From Solidesulfovibrio magneticus RS-1 (lineage in GTDB: Bacteria; Desulfobacterota; Desulfovibrionia; Desulfovibrionales; Desulfovibrionaceae), in NCBI RefSeq assembly GCF_000010665.1, contig NC_012796.1, positions 1,827,501 to 1,891,500 on the forward strand: a stretch of DNA of 64,000 bases. Direction: 5' to 3'. This document shows positions 40,072 to 52,931 of the stretch, one piece after another; the first letter of the stretch is position 1, and every line of letters starts with the position of its first letter. Both the position numbers and the translations under genes were made by a program. The notes under the pieces were generated by a model, which had not been told where the DNA came from, searched no databases, and worked only from the letters and a program-made list of their open reading frames with translations.

Positions 40072-40097
40072 CCGCCGTGAGGCGTGCCTCACGGCGG
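40072..40097 (-). terminator. Hairpin downstream of the third chemoreceptor gene
   Basis: CCGCCGTGAGGC (40072-40083) and GCCTCACGGCGG (40086-40097) form a 12-bp stem, 31 bases after the minus-strand stop. There is no clear T run. It is the only structure in the gap 39759-40127. Confidence 0.45.
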
Positions 40098-40127
40098 TCA
40101 GTGCATGTTGGTAAAAAGGGGCAAACG

Positions 40128-42461
40128 CTAGGCCGTCAGCGCGGCCTGGCCGCTGCCGCCCTTGATGTCGGCCACCAGGGTGTTGAGTTCGTGGGCCTGG
40201 GCGGCCAGCTCGGTGACGGCCTGGGCGGACTGGCCCATGGCTTCAGCGGTTTCCGAGGCGATGCGGCTGATGGCTTCCACGGCCCGGTTGATCTCCTCGG
40301 AGGTGGCTGATTGCTCCTCGGCCGCCGTGGCGATGGCCCGGACCTGATCGCCGGCGGTTTCCACCACCGCGACGATTTCGCCCAGGGCGTCGCCGGAACG
40401 CTTGGCCAGGGCCGTTGCCTGCTCCACGGCGGAGGAAGCCTGTTCCACCATGGTCACGGTGTCGGCCGTGCCGCGCTGGATGCCGGTTATGGCCTGGCCC
40501 ACTTCCTTGGTGGCGTGCATGGTTTTTTCGGCCAGCTTTCGCACTTCGTCGGCAACCACGGCAAAGCCGCGCCCGGCCTCGCCGGCCCTGGCCGCCTCGA
40601 TGGCGGCATTAAGCGCCAGCAGGTTGGTCTGGTCAGCGATGTCGGAGATGACGCCAAGCACCGCGCCGATGCCCTGGGCCTGCTCGCCCAGGCCGTGCAT
40701 GTTGGTCTTGAGCTTGTCGGCAGCCAGCCGCACCTTGTCCACGGCGGCCACGACATCCACCACCAGGCTGGCCCCTTCCCGGGCCTTGTCCCGGGCGGCG
40801 GCGGCGTTGCCGGCGGTCTCCCCGGCGTTTCGGGCCACTTCCAGGATGGTGGCGTTCATCTGCTCCACGGCGGTGACGGTTTCCTGGACGCGGTGGTTCT
40901 GTTCCTGGGCGCCCTGGTTGGCCTGTTCGATCTGGGCCGAGAGTTCCTCGGCGGCCGAGGCCATGCGGTCGGCGGTGTTGGAGGCGGCGTCGGCCGTGTC
41001 GGCCATGAGCGCGTTCTGGGCGGCGATGCGCTCCTGCTGGAGGTAGCGTTCGGTCTGATCGTTCCAGAAGGAAATGGACCCGAGGAGATTGCCGTCCATG
41101 TCGTAGAAGGGCGTGGTGATGACATCAATGCGCAGTTTCTTGCCCGAGGGGGCGGTGAACTCGTTGTGGGCGGCGATGGCCCGGCGTTCGGCCAGGGCGC
41201 GGTCGGAGCAGGTCTCCCTGGAGGCGTCGTTCAAATAAAACTGGCCGGATTTCTGGCCAAAAAAGGTTTCAGGCGGGGCGGTTTTTTCCAACAGATCGCA
41301 GATCTGCTTGTTGGCCCAGAGCATGTTGCAGTCCGGCCCGACAATGCCGCAGGGGGCGGGGATGCCTTCCATGACCCCCTGGGCGAAGCCGAGTTTGTTT
41401 TTGAGTTCGGCCACCATGCGTTCCAAGTTGTGGGCCAGGCCGGCCAGTTCGAAGCGGAATCGGCCGGACAGCACGGCTTTGAGGTCGCCGCCGGCCACGG
41501 CGGCAGCGTAGGCGGCGATGGCGGCCAGGGGCGAGAGCACCACAATCTTGTTGAATATGATGATGAGCCCGGCCACGAGCGCCAGCACGGCCGCGCCGAT
41601 GACCAGCAGTACGCTGCGTTGGCCCGAGGCCAGGGCGGCCATTTCCGATTCCGAGGCGGTCATGCACACCAGCCAGCCGGTGGCAGGCACTTCGGCCACG
41701 GCCATGAACTTTCCCTCTCCCTTGAACATGTAGGCCATGATGCCGTTTTTCAGGGCCAGGGCGCGGTCCGAAATGGTTTTGTCGGCCGGCGCGCTAAGCA
41801 CCATGGATTTGTCCTTGGCATGGGCGATGACGACGCCTTGGCCGTCCAGCATGTAGGCGTAGCCGGACTCGCCAAAGCGGACAGGGTCAAGATACCGCTT
41901 GGTGAAATTCTCCCAGATGGGGCTGACGATGACCATGCCAACGGTTTTGCCTGCCGCGTCCTTGACGGCATGGGCGGCCACGAAAAGGAGCGTGCCGCTG
42001 GTCTTGCCCTTGAGGATGGATTTGGTGACGTAGCTTTGTTGCCCGGCCATGATGGCCTTATAGTATTCGCGGTCGGCGTAGCTCGCGGCCAGGCCCTCGC
42101 CGCTTTTCAGGGCGCCGGCCACGGGTTTGCCGGACGTGTCGATAATGAGCGCGGAAAAGAGGTTGTCGGCGTTGGCGATAAACTGGCGCAGCATGGTTTG
42201 GGCAGCCTCGGGCGAGCCGGACAAGGCGTTGACCACGGTAGGCTGGCTGGCCAGGCTTTCCACCTGGTCCTCGGCGCTGCTGATGTAGAGTTCGAGGATG
42301 TTGCCGAGGTTTTTGGCGGTGCGCTCCAGGGCTTCCTGTTCCAGATGCAGGGAAATATCGTAGGTCGATTTGGCGGTGTAGCCGATGATGCCGGCAATGC
42401 CGCAGAAAAGGGACGCCAGGACGGCGAGGGTCAGCACCTGATTGAGGCCAAGGCGTTTCAT
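40128..42461 (-). CDS. Methyl-accepting chemotaxis protein, Cache-HAMP-PAS
   Basis: This 777-residue receptor has membrane helix 7-28, a Cache domain of about 32-280 ([20 protein letters not shown] and [17 protein letters not shown] seen in part), a second helix near 285-310, HAMP, PAS near 365-485 and signalling tip near 607. It is the same length as the receptor at 43866 and the two agree through most of the PAS and signalling regions, so they are recent tandem duplicates separated by the unknown gene at 42741. There is no CheR pentapeptide. ATG 42461 has GAGGAG upstream. Confidence 0.95.
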   Translation of the reverse strand: MKRLGLNQVLTLAVLASLFCGIAGIIGYTAKSTYDISLHLEQEALERTAKNLGNILELYISSAEDQVESLASQPTVVNALSGSPEAAQTMLRQFIANADNLFSALIIDTSGKPVAGALKSGEGLAASYADREYYKAIMAGQQSYVTKSILKGKTSGTLLFVAAHAVKDAAGKTVGMVIVSPIWENFTKRYLDPVRFGESGYAYMLDGQGVVIAHAKDKSMVLSAPADKTISDRALALKNGIMAYMFKGEGKFMAVAEVPATGWLVCMTASESEMAALASGQRSVLLVIGAAVLALVAGLIIIFNKIVVLSPLAAIAAYAAAVAGGDLKAVLSGRFRFELAGLAHNLERMVAELKNKLGFAQGVMEGIPAPCGIVGPDCNMLWANKQICDLLEKTAPPETFFGQKSGQFYLNDASRETCSDRALAERRAIAAHNEFTAPSGKKLRIDVITTPFYDMDGNLLGSISFWNDQTERYLQQERIAAQNALMADTADAASNTADRMASAAEELSAQIEQANQGAQEQNHRVQETVTAVEQMNATILEVARNAGETAGNAAAARDKAREGASLVVDVVAAVDKVRLAADKLKTNMHGLGEQAQGIGAVLGVISDIADQTNLLALNAAIEAARAGEAGRGFAVVADEVRKLAEKTMHATKEVGQAITGIQRGTADTVTMVEQASSAVEQATALAKRSGDALGEIVAVVETAGDQVRAIATAAEEQSATSEEINRAVEAISRIASETAEAMGQSAQAVTELAAQAHELNTLVADIKGGSGQAALTA

Positions 42462-42684
42462 GGGGCAATCTCCTCGAATGGCGCGCTCCAAGAGTCATCG
42501 ATGCGGCGAGAGAACGCATCCGGGCAGGAGCGGCGGGCAAGAAAATGGGGGGATGTGCTCGGGCCGCGCTTGGCCGGGAACAGCTTGCGGCGCGTGGCGC
42601 CGCCGGCGTCTTGTCAGTCCGAGTTCTGGCGTTGGTAGCTAGAGGAAAGGACGGTACATTACTAGAACCTTTTTTTGGTTTTAT

Positions 42685-42713
42685 TTGACAATAAATAAAT
42701 ACCAAAATACTCT
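42685..42713 (+). promoter_or_regulatory. Promoter with dyad upstream of the unknown gene
   Basis: TTGACA (42685-42690) and TACTCT (42708-42713) are separated by exactly 17 bases. The strongly AT-rich surrounding sequence contains an imperfect palindrome, GGTTTTATTT against AAATAAATACC, centred on the -35 region, which could be an operator. Nothing similar lies before the other genes nearby. Confidence 0.6.
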
Positions 42714-42740
42714 TTGTCCTTGTAGTATTGGAGGGTTGGC

Positions 42741-43658
42741 ATGACGCCGGGAAGACCGCGGGCGGTGCGACTGGGTGGAACGGGCGACAAGCTCTATATG
42801 GCGCTCAAGCTGCTGGGGCTGTCCTGGAGCACCAGGGTCGAGGCGGAGCGGCTGACCAGTGACGGTCACTGGCGGCAATGCCGCCTGCCGCGCAGCGTCA
42901 ACACCGTGCTGGAAGACATCCGCTGCGGCATGGCGGCCGAGCGCCTGGAGCGCTACGCCCAGTTCTTCAAGGTTTCGGCGGGGCTGTTTCTTGACGAGGC
43001 CATCGGGGCCTATGCTCCCGAGTTCTCCTGTCAGATCCTGAAAAGCCGCCACGACGCCCGGGCCGTCAGCCCGTTTGACTTCGGACGCGGCGTGGTCAGC
43101 CTGGAGCTGCTCAACCGGCAAAACGACGCCGTCTATTTGAACGACCTGCTCGGACTGCTTGGCGGCTGCTACGATCTGGCCGTGCGCACCGCGCCCTCGG
43201 ATGTCTGGCTCCTCGGCGCGGCCGTCATCGGCGAACCGGCCGACGACGCCATGCAAACCGTGGGCGTGCTGGCCGTGCCCGACGCGCCTGTCGATTTCCA
43301 CGGCCGCATCTTCCGTTGGCACAACTATCTCCATGTGCACTACGCTTCCACGGACAACCAGCTCATCGGCTACATGATGACCCCCGACCCCCTGCAATCG
43401 GTACTGGTGCGCCACCGGCGGCCGTTTTACATGAAGTTCAACGCCCTGGCCGGGAATCTGGTTCCCTCGGCCCAGCCCGATATCTCCGTCATCTACGCGC
43501 TGCGCCGGGCGGAACCGGCGGCGGCCTTCGAGGAATTGCGTCGGGCGGCCATCCAGCGACCGATTTTGGAGCCGGGCCATCCCCGTTATGAGGTGATCAT
43601 GGAAATGTTGACCCGGGCCGAGGCCGCTCCGGCCGAGAACGGCGCGGCCAGTTCCTGA
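42741..43658 (+). CDS. Unknown protein in the chemoreceptor cluster, possible XRE-like N-terminus
   Basis: This is a 305-residue soluble protein. Residues about 15-85 include a helix block ending LERYAQFFKVSAGLFLDEAI, which resembles the last helices of Cro/C1-type DNA-binding domains; the family cannot be confirmed. Residues 110-290 form an unrecognised alpha/beta region with SDVWLLGAAVIGEP and WHNYLHVHYASTDNQ. TGGAGGGT gives a strong start. It is on the opposite strand from the four receptors, inserted between the two most similar ones, with its own promoter and terminator. It could be a regulator of the receptors, but this is only suggested by position. Confidence 0.75.
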   Translation: MTPGRPRAVRLGGTGDKLYMALKLLGLSWSTRVEAERLTSDGHWRQCRLPRSVNTVLEDIRCGMAAERLERYAQFFKVSAGLFLDEAIGAYAPEFSCQILKSRHDARAVSPFDFGRGVVSLELLNRQNDAVYLNDLLGLLGGCYDLAVRTAPSDVWLLGAAVIGEPADDAMQTVGVLAVPDAPVDFHGRIFRWHNYLHVHYASTDNQLIGYMMTPDPLQSVLVRHRRPFYMKFNALAGNLVPSAQPDISVIYALRRAEPAAAFEELRRAAIQRPILEPGHPRYEVIMEMLTRAEAAPAENGAASS

Positions 43659-43804
43659 ATCCGTCTGTCCGGGCGCGGCCCGGGACCGGCCAGGAGCCGA
43701 AGCGCCGGCCGAACCCATTGCGGGACTTCTTCGGGTGCCGCCGCCGTGAGCTGTCGGCCAAGGCTCGCCCGGCCGGTTGTCGCGGCGCGGCTCCCCAAAA
43801 TGTG

Positions 43805-43839
43805 AACGGCCCTTTCCGGTTTTTCCGGAAAGGGCCGTT
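43805..43839. terminator. Bidirectional terminator between the unknown gene and the fourth chemoreceptor
   Basis: AACGGCCCTTTCCGG (43805-43819) and CCGGAAAGGGCCGTT (43825-43839) form a perfect 15-bp stem with a TTTTT loop, followed by T on the plus side. The genes converge here, so it can serve both. Confidence 0.88.
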
Positions 43840-43865
43840 TGGCGTGGCGAAACGTCGCTGGCGCG

Positions 43866-46199
43866 TCAGGAGGCGATGGCGGCCTGGCCGCCGCTGCCGC
43901 CCTTGATGTCGGCCACCAGGGCGTTGAGTTCGTGGGCCTGGGTGGCGAGTTCCGCCACGGCCTGAGCGGATTGGCCCATGGCGTCGGCGGTTTCCGAGGC
44001 GATACGGCTGATGGCGTCCACGGCCCGGTTGATCTCCTCGGCGGTGGCCGACTGCTCTTCGGCCGCCGTGGCGATGGCCCGGACCTGATCGCCGGCGGCC
44101 TCGACCACCGAGACGATTTCCCCAAGGGCCGCGCCCGAGCGCGAGGCCAGGGCCGTGGCCTGATCCACGGCCGCAGCCGCCTGATCCACCATGGTCACGG
44201 TGTCGGCCGTGCCGCGTTGGATGCCGCTGATGGCTTGGCCCACTTCCTTGGTGGCGTGCATGGTTTTCTCGGCCAGTTTGCGGACTTCGTCGGCCACGAC
44301 CGCGAAACCGCGCCCGGCCTCGCCGGCCCTGGCCGCCTCGATGGCGGCGTTAAGGGCCAGCAAGTTGGTCTGGTCGGCGATATCGGAAATGACGCCCAGC
44401 ACCGCGCCAATGCCCTGGGCCTGTTCGCCCAGGCCCCGCATGTTGGTCTTGAGCTGTTCGGCGGCGTCGCGCACCTTGTCCACGGCCTCCATCACGTCCA
44501 CGACCAGCTCGGCCCCTTCGCGGGCCTTGTCCCGGGCGGCGGCGGCGTTGCCGGCGGTCTCGCCGGCGTTTCGGGCCACTTCCAGGATGGTGGCGTTCAT
44601 CTGCTCCACGGCGGTGACGGTTTCCTGGACGCGATTGTTCTGTTCCTGCGCGCCGTGGTTGGCCTGCTCGATCTGGGCCGCGAGCTGCTCGGCGGCCGAG
44701 GCCATGCGGTCGGCGGTGTGGGAGGCGGCGTCGGCCGTGTCGGCCATGAGCACGTTCTGGGCGGCGATGCGTTTTTGCTGGTTGTGGAGTTCGGTCTGGT
44801 CGGTCCAGAAGGACAGCGCGCCAAGGAGCGTGCCGTCCATGTCGTAAAACGGCGTGGCGACGATGTGGACGTTAAGGGTGCGGCCCGAGGGGGTGACGTA
44901 TTCGCTGTCGGCTTCCTGGGCCTGGCGCTGGGCCAGGGCGCGGTCGGAGCGGGTCTCCTTGGAGGCGTCGCCCAGGAAGAACAGACCGGACTTCTGGCCG
45001 ACGTAGCTGGACGGGGCCTCGGACTTTTCCAGCAGATCGCAAATCTGCTGGTTGGCCCAGAGCATGTTGCAGTCCGGGCCGACGATGCCGCAGGGGGCGG
45101 AGATGCCTTCCATGACGCCTTGGGCGAAGCCGAGCTTGTGTTTGAGTTCGGCCACCATGCGTTCGAGGTTGCGGGCCAGATCGGCCAGTTCGAAGCGGAA
45201 GCGGCCGGCGAGGGCGGCCTTGAGGTCGCCGTCGGCCACGGCGGCGGCGTAGGCGGCGATGGCGGCCAAGGGCTTAAGCACCACCACCCGGTTGAAGATG
45301 ATGATGAGCGCGGCCACAAGCACCAGGGCGGCCGCGCCGATGGCGATGAGCACGTTGCGCTGCCCCACGGCGCGCTGGGCCAGTTCGTCCGAGGACACGG
45401 TCATGCACACCAACCACTGGACGCCGGAGATCTGGGCCACGCCCATGAATTTTTTCTCGCCGTTGTAGGCGTAAGGCATGACGCCGTTTTTGAGCGCCAG
45501 GGCGCGCTCGCCAATGGTGCGGTCGGCGGGCTGCTTGAGCAGGAGCGACTTGTCCTTGGCGTGGGCGATGATGCGGCCCTGGTCGTCGAACATGAAGCCG
45601 TAGCCGGTCTCGCCGAAGCGGATGGGGGACAGGTACTTGCGGATGAGTCGGTTCCAGTCCGTGGCCAGCACGATCATGCCCCGGGACTTGCCGTCCGGGC
45701 CGTGAACGGCGTGGGCGGTGAGGAAGTAGGGCTTGCCGGCGTCGTCGACGCGGATTTCGCCGCTGGTGAAGTCGTCGCTGCCGGCCGTGATCTTCTTGAA
45801 GAAGTCCCAGTCCTTGTAGGAATCGGCCAGGGGCTTGCCGGATTTGTAGACGCCGGAGACGGCCTTGCCGTCGTTGTCCACCACAGCCACGGCCAGCAGG
45901 GAGGTGGAGCTTTTGAGGTAGCCTTCCAGCATTTTCTGGGCCCGGTCGGGCGCGCCGATCAGCGCTTCGAGAAAGATCGGCAGCGAGGCCAGGGTGTCGA
46001 CGCTTTCCTTGGCGGTATCGAGGCTCAAGCCGATTAGGTTGACCATGTCCGTGGCCGTGCGCTGGAGTTCCTCCTCTTGCAGGGAGGTGGAAATCTCGTT
46101 GGTGGAGACGGCGGCGTAGGTGATGATGGCGGCGATGCCGCAAAAAAGCGAGACGATGACGGCCAGGGTCAAAACGGCGTTGAGGCCCAGTCGGCGCAT
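43866..46199 (-). CDS. Methyl-accepting chemotaxis protein, Cache-HAMP-PAS
   Basis: This 777-residue receptor has membrane helix 7-28, a Cache domain of about 32-280 ([20 protein letters not shown]), a second helix near 285-310, HAMP, PAS near 365-485 ([20 protein letters not shown]) and hairpin tip near 606. It is nearly parallel to the receptor at 40128 in length and in all domains; the largest differences are in the Cache domain, so the pair probably detect different ligands. The start follows GGGAG. Two palindromes lie 100-210 bases upstream. Confidence 0.95.
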   Translation of the reverse strand: MRRLGLNAVLTLAVIVSLFCGIAAIITYAAVSTNEISTSLQEEELQRTATDMVNLIGLSLDTAKESVDTLASLPIFLEALIGAPDRAQKMLEGYLKSSTSLLAVAVVDNDGKAVSGVYKSGKPLADSYKDWDFFKKITAGSDDFTSGEIRVDDAGKPYFLTAHAVHGPDGKSRGMIVLATDWNRLIRKYLSPIRFGETGYGFMFDDQGRIIAHAKDKSLLLKQPADRTIGERALALKNGVMPYAYNGEKKFMGVAQISGVQWLVCMTVSSDELAQRAVGQRNVLIAIGAAALVLVAALIIIFNRVVVLKPLAAIAAYAAAVADGDLKAALAGRFRFELADLARNLERMVAELKHKLGFAQGVMEGISAPCGIVGPDCNMLWANQQICDLLEKSEAPSSYVGQKSGLFFLGDASKETRSDRALAQRQAQEADSEYVTPSGRTLNVHIVATPFYDMDGTLLGALSFWTDQTELHNQQKRIAAQNVLMADTADAASHTADRMASAAEQLAAQIEQANHGAQEQNNRVQETVTAVEQMNATILEVARNAGETAGNAAAARDKAREGAELVVDVMEAVDKVRDAAEQLKTNMRGLGEQAQGIGAVLGVISDIADQTNLLALNAAIEAARAGEAGRGFAVVADEVRKLAEKTMHATKEVGQAISGIQRGTADTVTMVDQAAAAVDQATALASRSGAALGEIVSVVEAAGDQVRAIATAAEEQSATAEEINRAVDAISRIASETADAMGQSAQAVAELATQAHELNALVADIKGGSGGQAAIAS

Positions 46200-46300
46200 G
46201 ACAATACTCCCGTATGCGGTAAATGATGCTGGGTGCTTAAGGCCAGGGGAGCGGCGACGGACGTCGTCTGACGTGCGGCAATCGGCAAGGCCGATGACCG

Positions 46301-46326
46301 GCGTTTTTCCAAGATTGGAAAAACGC
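46301..46326. promoter_or_regulatory. Perfect 12-bp palindrome upstream of the fourth chemoreceptor
   Basis: GCGTTTTTCCAA (46301-46312) and TTGGAAAAACGC (46315-46326) are separated by two bases, about 100 bases before the receptor start. It could be an operator or, with its T and A runs, a small bidirectional terminator. Confidence 0.55.
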
Positions 46327-46386
46327 GCCCCCCTTGGGCAAGGGATACGAAAAACGCGGCCGGGAAGCCAGCAGTATTTTTTGCGC

Positions 46387-46405
46387 CAACATTCACGTGA
46401 TGTTG
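46387..46405. promoter_or_regulatory. Palindrome CAACAT-CACGTG-ATGTTG
   Basis: CAACAT TCACGTG ATGTTG is a near-perfect palindrome with one unpaired base at the centre. It is about 190 bases upstream of the receptor start and may be an operator. The remainder of the 543-base gap 46200-46742 has no supported gene. Confidence 0.45.
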
Positions 46406-46742
46406 ACGTTTTCGTGTCGGTGACGCGACTTGTCGCGGACGATGTTCGTTTTCTGGCCGAAAAATGCAATGTCGGCTGCCCGATTCGCGTCATCGGGGAG
46501 CGGTCGGCGGCAAACGCCGCAAGACCAGGGCGCTCGATGTGCTTGTCGCGTCAGAGTTACAAGGGAGGCGGCCGATGGCCCCAAAGGCTTGGCGCGTCGG
46601 CCGTGGCGGCGTGAGGCGGCCGGAAAACGCGGTTGGCGCGGCGGCGAGGGGCAGCAGAGGTCTGTACAACACCCAAGCGACGGCGTACGTTCATGATGCG
46701 CTATTTCCGATAACGGCCAACCTGCGTCCCCGGAGACCGCCC

Positions 46743-46919
46743 ATGAGCAACGGCGTATTCCTCCTCGTGCTGATCGGCCTCGGCTTTGCCTTTCTCATCT
46801 ACTTCCATCAGCGCTCCAGGAACTATCAAGAGCGCCATCCCGGGGAGGATAACCCGGTGGACAAGTGGCTGACGGGCAAGGACAAGGACGATGAAGACGA
46901 TTCGGACGCGAAACGTTGA
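46743..46919 (+). CDS. Small single-pass membrane protein
   Basis: This 58-residue protein starts MSNGVFLLVLIGLGFAFLIYFH, one membrane helix at 5-21, followed by a highly charged cytosolic tail rich in Lys/Asp/Glu (DKWLTGKDKDDEDD). The open frame is longer, but GGAGA at the right distance before ATG 46743 and the hydrophobic start support this one. No family is recognised. The next gene, uvrA, converges. Confidence 0.65.
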   Translation: MSNGVFLLVLIGLGFAFLIYFHQRSRNYQERHPGEDNPVDKWLTGKDKDDEDDSDAKR

Positions 46920-46927
46920 GAGGCGGA

Positions 46928-46959
46928 CGGCGGCAACGTGCTTAAGCGCATTGCCGCCG
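46928..46959. terminator. Hairpin between the small membrane protein and uvrA
   Basis: CGGCGGCAA (46928-46936) and TTGCCGCCG (46951-46959) form a 9-bp stem with a 14-base loop, 8 bases after one stop and 55 bases after the other. It lacks a T run and may act as a shared, weak terminator. Confidence 0.4.
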
Positions 46960-47013
46960 GATAGGCTTGGAGAACGGGCAGCCCAGGCCCCGTGTCAGGC
47001 TTGGGATACGGTG

Positions 47014-49770
<2,757 letters not shown>

Positions 49771-50012
49771 CATGCCTCCAAACTGCCAAACGACAAGGAG
49801 GCAAAATAAGGACCCTGGCCGGAAAGGCAAGGGCGATTGCCAAAATGTCGCCAATCGGGCACACCCTGGAAGCTCATGGACTGTTTTCTGGCCCGGGCTG
49901 CGGCGCATTTCGAGGCCGGCCGACGTTGGGAATCGTTGCGGTTAACACTCGTTTACATTATGTCGATCTTGCCGGGCCGCCCGCGCGGCGTTGCCCCGGC
50001 AAAGGAGCGACC

Positions 50013-51068
50013 ATGCGCTACGAGGTCCCCTTTGTGCCCGATCCGGCCTACGGCGCGCTGCTCGCCGGCGCGGCGGACAGGCTGGCCGGCGTCTACTTCC
50101 GCCTCGGGCCCGAAACCCCGGACGCCCGGATGCCCGGCTTGGCCGATCCCTCGCCCATGGAATTGGCCGCCGGCTTGTCGGGCCTGCCGCCCATGCCCCG
50201 TTTGGGCCTGCTCAACGCCGCCTTCCACGCCCAGGAAACCCTGTCCAAGGACGGGCTGCGCGATCTGCTCATGCTCCTCGACGGCTATCTGGCGGCCGGG
50301 GCGCTGACCGGCATCGTCTACGCCGACCAGTACCTTTTGCAGGCCTTGTCCGATGCCTCGCCGTCGGTTGCCCGGGAGCTGTGCGCCGTGCCGGGCATCA
50401 ATTTCCGGCTGGACAACTTCGAGCGGGCGGCGGCCGTGGTGGACGCGGCCTGCTCCTCCCGGTTTCGCCCGCCGCCGCGCATCATCCTTGACCGTGACGT
50501 CAACCGCGACCTGGACGGGTTGACCGCCATGGCCGGGAAGCTGCGCCGGGAGTGGCCGGACATGGGACTGGGGCTTATGGCCAACGAGGGTTGCCTGTAC
50601 GCCTGCCCCTTCAAGCAGGCCCACGACGCCCACATCGCGCTGTCGCGCCTGGCCGCCTGCCGGGTCGGGCCGGATCTCAACCGCGACCTGGGCTGCCTGC
50701 GCAGCTTCGCCGAAGCGCCGGGACGCTTGCTCGCCTCGCCCAGCATCCGCCCCGAGGACGCCGGGCGCTACGAAGGCGTCGTCGATTGCCTGAAGCTGTG
50801 CGGCCGCAGCCGGCCGGCGGCCGATGTGCGGGCCATTGTCGCGGCCTATCTGGACGGGCGCTTTGACGGCAATCTGGTCTGGCTTCTCGACGCCCAGGAG
50901 GCGCTGTCCGACCGTTTCGCCATCGACAACGCCGCCTTGCCCGAGGATTTTTTCGAGGTTACGGCGTCCTGCTCCCGGCGCTGCGCCGCCTGCCGTTACT
51001 GCGACGAACTGGCCGAGCGGCTGCTTGTCACCCGCGCCCCCGGCCTTGTGCCCTACGGAGCCGGCTGA
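50013..51068 (+). CDS. U32-like cysteine-rich protein, function unknown
   Basis: This is a 351-residue soluble protein. Residues about 60-260 have an alpha/beta repeat pattern ending in a Cys block GLMANEGCLYACPFKQAHD near 188-206, which recalls the NRGCxYxCxFC-type site of U32 proteins (UbiU/UbiV, TrhP, PrtC), many of which carry a [4Fe-4S] cluster. Two further cysteine groups follow: CLKLCG near 256-261 and CSRRCAACRYC near 325-335. A role in RNA or cofactor modification is possible but not supported further. AAGGAG fixes the start. It converges on queC with 27 bases between. Confidence 0.65.
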   Translation: MRYEVPFVPDPAYGALLAGAADRLAGVYFRLGPETPDARMPGLADPSPMELAAGLSGLPPMPRLGLLNAAFHAQETLSKDGLRDLLMLLDGYLAAGALTGIVYADQYLLQALSDASPSVARELCAVPGINFRLDNFERAAAVVDAACSSRFRPPPRIILDRDVNRDLDGLTAMAGKLRREWPDMGLGLMANEGCLYACPFKQAHDAHIALSRLAACRVGPDLNRDLGCLRSFAEAPGRLLASPSIRPEDAGRYEGVVDCLKLCGRSRPAADVRAIVAAYLDGRFDGNLVWLLDAQEALSDRFAIDNAALPEDFFEVTASCSRRCAACRYCDELAERLLVTRAPGLVPYGAG

Positions 51069-51095
51069 TCCGGCCCCGCCCGTGTCGGGCCAGGG

Positions 51096-51803
51096 CTACA
51101 GGCTCGGCCGATAGCGGGTGGGGTCGGCCACGCCGGCTTCCTCGAAGCCTTTCCTTCGCAGCAAACAGCTGTCGCAGCGGCCGCAGGCCAGGCCGTCCGG
51201 GGCCGGGTCGTAGCAGGAGTGGGTGAGGCCATAGTCCACGCCCAGGCTCGTGCCGAGTTCCACGATGCCGGCCTTGGACAGATGCAGCAGCGGGGTGTGG
51301 ATGCGGATGGCCAGCCGGCCTTCCACCGCCTCCTTGACGGCCAGATTGGCCATGGCCTCAAAAGCGGCGATGAATTCCGGCCGGCAGTCGGGATAACCCG
51401 AATAGTCCAGGGCGTTGACGCCGATGTAGATGTCGCTGGCCCCGAGCACCTCGGCCCAGCCCAGGGCCATGGACAGGAAGATGGTGTTGCGGGCAGGCAC
51501 GTAGGTGACCGGAATGTCGGCTTCCATCTCACCAATATCGCGGTCCTTGGGCACGTCGATGTCGGCCGTCAGCGCCGAACCGCCGATGGACCCCAGCGGC
51601 AGAGGCAGGATCAGGTGGGTGGTCACGGCCATGGCCTTGGCCACCCGGCGGGCGGCCTCCAGCTCCACCTTGTGGCGCTGGCCGTATTCGAAACTGAGCG
51701 CGCACGGCAAAAATCCGTCGCGCCGGGCCACGGCCAGACAGGTGGTGGAATCCAGGCCCCCGGAAAAAAGGACCACGGCTTTTTGGGGTGCGTCGGTCGT
51801 CAT
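51096..51803 (-). CDS. queC: QueC, 7-cyano-7-deazaguanine synthase
   Basis: This 235-residue PP-loop ligase has SGGLDS at 14-19, which binds ATP, and [18 protein letters not shown] near 107-124. A zinc site with Cys near 204, 212, 215 and 218 (CYDP..CGRCDSC) closes the protein. It converts 7-carboxy-7-deazaguanine to preQ0 in queuosine and archaeosine-type pathways. AAGGAGA lies upstream. It is the last gene of queD-queE-queC, 16 bases after queE. Confidence 0.97.
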   Translation of the reverse strand: MTTDAPQKAVVLFSGGLDSTTCLAVARRDGFLPCALSFEYGQRHKVELEAARRVAKAMAVTTHLILPLPLGSIGGSALTADIDVPKDRDIGEMEADIPVTYVPARNTIFLSMALGWAEVLGASDIYIGVNALDYSGYPDCRPEFIAAFEAMANLAVKEAVEGRLAIRIHTPLLHLSKAGIVELGTSLGVDYGLTHSCYDPAPDGLACGRCDSCLLRRKGFEEAGVADPTRYRPSL

Positions 51804-51819
51804 AGCGGCCGTCTCCTTG

Positions 51820-52452
51820 TCAGACGCCCCGGGCGTCGGGGCTCCAGATGTGCTTGTGCAGTTGCAGCCCCAGGCGCGCCTGGACCCGGTCGGCCACCAT
51901 CCAGGCGGCCAGCTCGGCCGAGGCAAGGGTCGCGGCCACGGGCGAAAAATGGACGATGTGAGTGCGCCAGATCCGTGAGGCGATGTCCAGGGCGAAATCG
52001 TAATCAGTCCGGTCGGCCAGCACGAATTTCACCTCGTCATGGGGACGCAGCCGCTCCAGATTGCCGTAATCGTTGCGATGCTCCATGCCGCTGCCCGGAC
52101 ATTTGACGTCCACCACGGCCGTGGCCCGGGCATCAAGCACGGCGATGTCGAAGCTGCCGTTGGTCTCGACCAGCACGGTCAGGTCCAGATCGCACAGGCG
52201 CTTGACCAGCTCCGGGGTCTGCGGGGCCAGAAGCGGCTCGCCGCCGGTCACTTCCACCAGCGGCAGCCCCAGCCCGGCCAGGGCGGCCGTGGCGTCGGCC
52301 ACGGTCATTTCGGCGTAGGAATCCCCGGCATGGAGGGTGTCGCACCAACGGCAGGCCAGATTGCAGCCCGACAGGCGCAAAAAACCGCAGGGCCAGCCGG
52401 CATAGCTCGACTCGCCCTGGATGCTGGCAAATATTTCATGAACCTTGAGCAT
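51820..52452 (-). CDS. queE: QueE, 7-carboxy-7-deazaguanine synthase
   Basis: This 210-residue radical SAM enzyme has the cluster motif CNLACRWC with Cys30, 34 and 37, of the compact CxxxCxxC kind, and TGGEPLL near residue 69. The short length fits the Gram-negative-type QueE with a shortened core. It rearranges carboxytetrahydropterin. The ATG overlaps the queD stop (TGATG); the GTG one codon before is possible. Confidence 0.96.
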   Translation of the reverse strand: MLKVHEIFASIQGESSYAGWPCGFLRLSGCNLACRWCDTLHAGDSYAEMTVADATAALAGLGLPLVEVTGGEPLLAPQTPELVKRLCDLDLTVLVETNGSFDIAVLDARATAVVDVKCPGSGMEHRNDYGNLERLRPHDEVKFVLADRTDYDFALDIASRIWRTHIVHFSPVAATLASAELAAWMVADRVQARLGLQLHKHIWSPDARGV

Positions 52453-52823
52453 CACGCCTCGCGGCAGGTGGCGGCCAGGCCACGGCTTTCCACCACCGTC
52501 ACGGCCGTGACGCGCACCCTTCCGTCGTCGAGCCGAGCCTTGAGCCGCGAGAGGATGTAGCCGGCCAGCACCTCGGCCGTGGGCGGATCAAGGGCGGGCA
52601 CGTCGTTTAGGCAGGCGTGGTCCAGATCGGCGAAAATGGCGTCCATGGCCGTGCGGACATCCAGGAAATCCGCCACCATGCCGTTTATCAGGCTGTCGGC
52701 GCAGATTTCGGCCGTGACCTGGAAATTGTGGCCGTGCATGGCGGCGCAGGGGCCGGGATGGCCCGGCAGACGGTGGGCGGCGCTGAAGTCGCCGGCAACG
52801 GCGATGGTATAGATCGGCGGCAT
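52452..52823 (-). CDS. queD: QueD, 6-carboxy-5,6,7,8-tetrahydropterin synthase
   Basis: This 123-residue protein has zinc ligands His17, His30 and His32 (FSAAHRLPGH and AAMHGHNFQV) and catalytic Cys26, the QueD arrangement. It makes carboxytetrahydropterin from dihydroneopterin triphosphate. It heads queD-queE-queC and stands back-to-back with queF across 108 bases, so a shared control region is likely. GTP cyclohydrolase FolE, needed for the first step, is not in the window. Confidence 0.97.
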   Translation of the reverse strand: MPPIYTIAVAGDFSAAHRLPGHPGPCAAMHGHNFQVTAEICADSLINGMVADFLDVRTAMDAIFADLDHACLNDVPALDPPTAEVLAGYILSRLKARLDDGRVRVTAVTVVESRGLAATCREA

Positions 52824-52931
52824 GGCTGGGACTCTCCCTGGCGTTGAACATCGGGGCGAGGAAAGCTATGGAGGGTCGCCCGAAAGGTCAAGACAACCAC
52901 GGCCGCTCCCGGCCGTCAAGGAGACGTACCC

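Noticed and set aside
52824-52931. preQ1 riboswitch between queD and queF
   Set aside because: No preQ1 aptamer pattern (short hairpin followed by an A-rich tail that pairs with its loop) could be seen on either strand.
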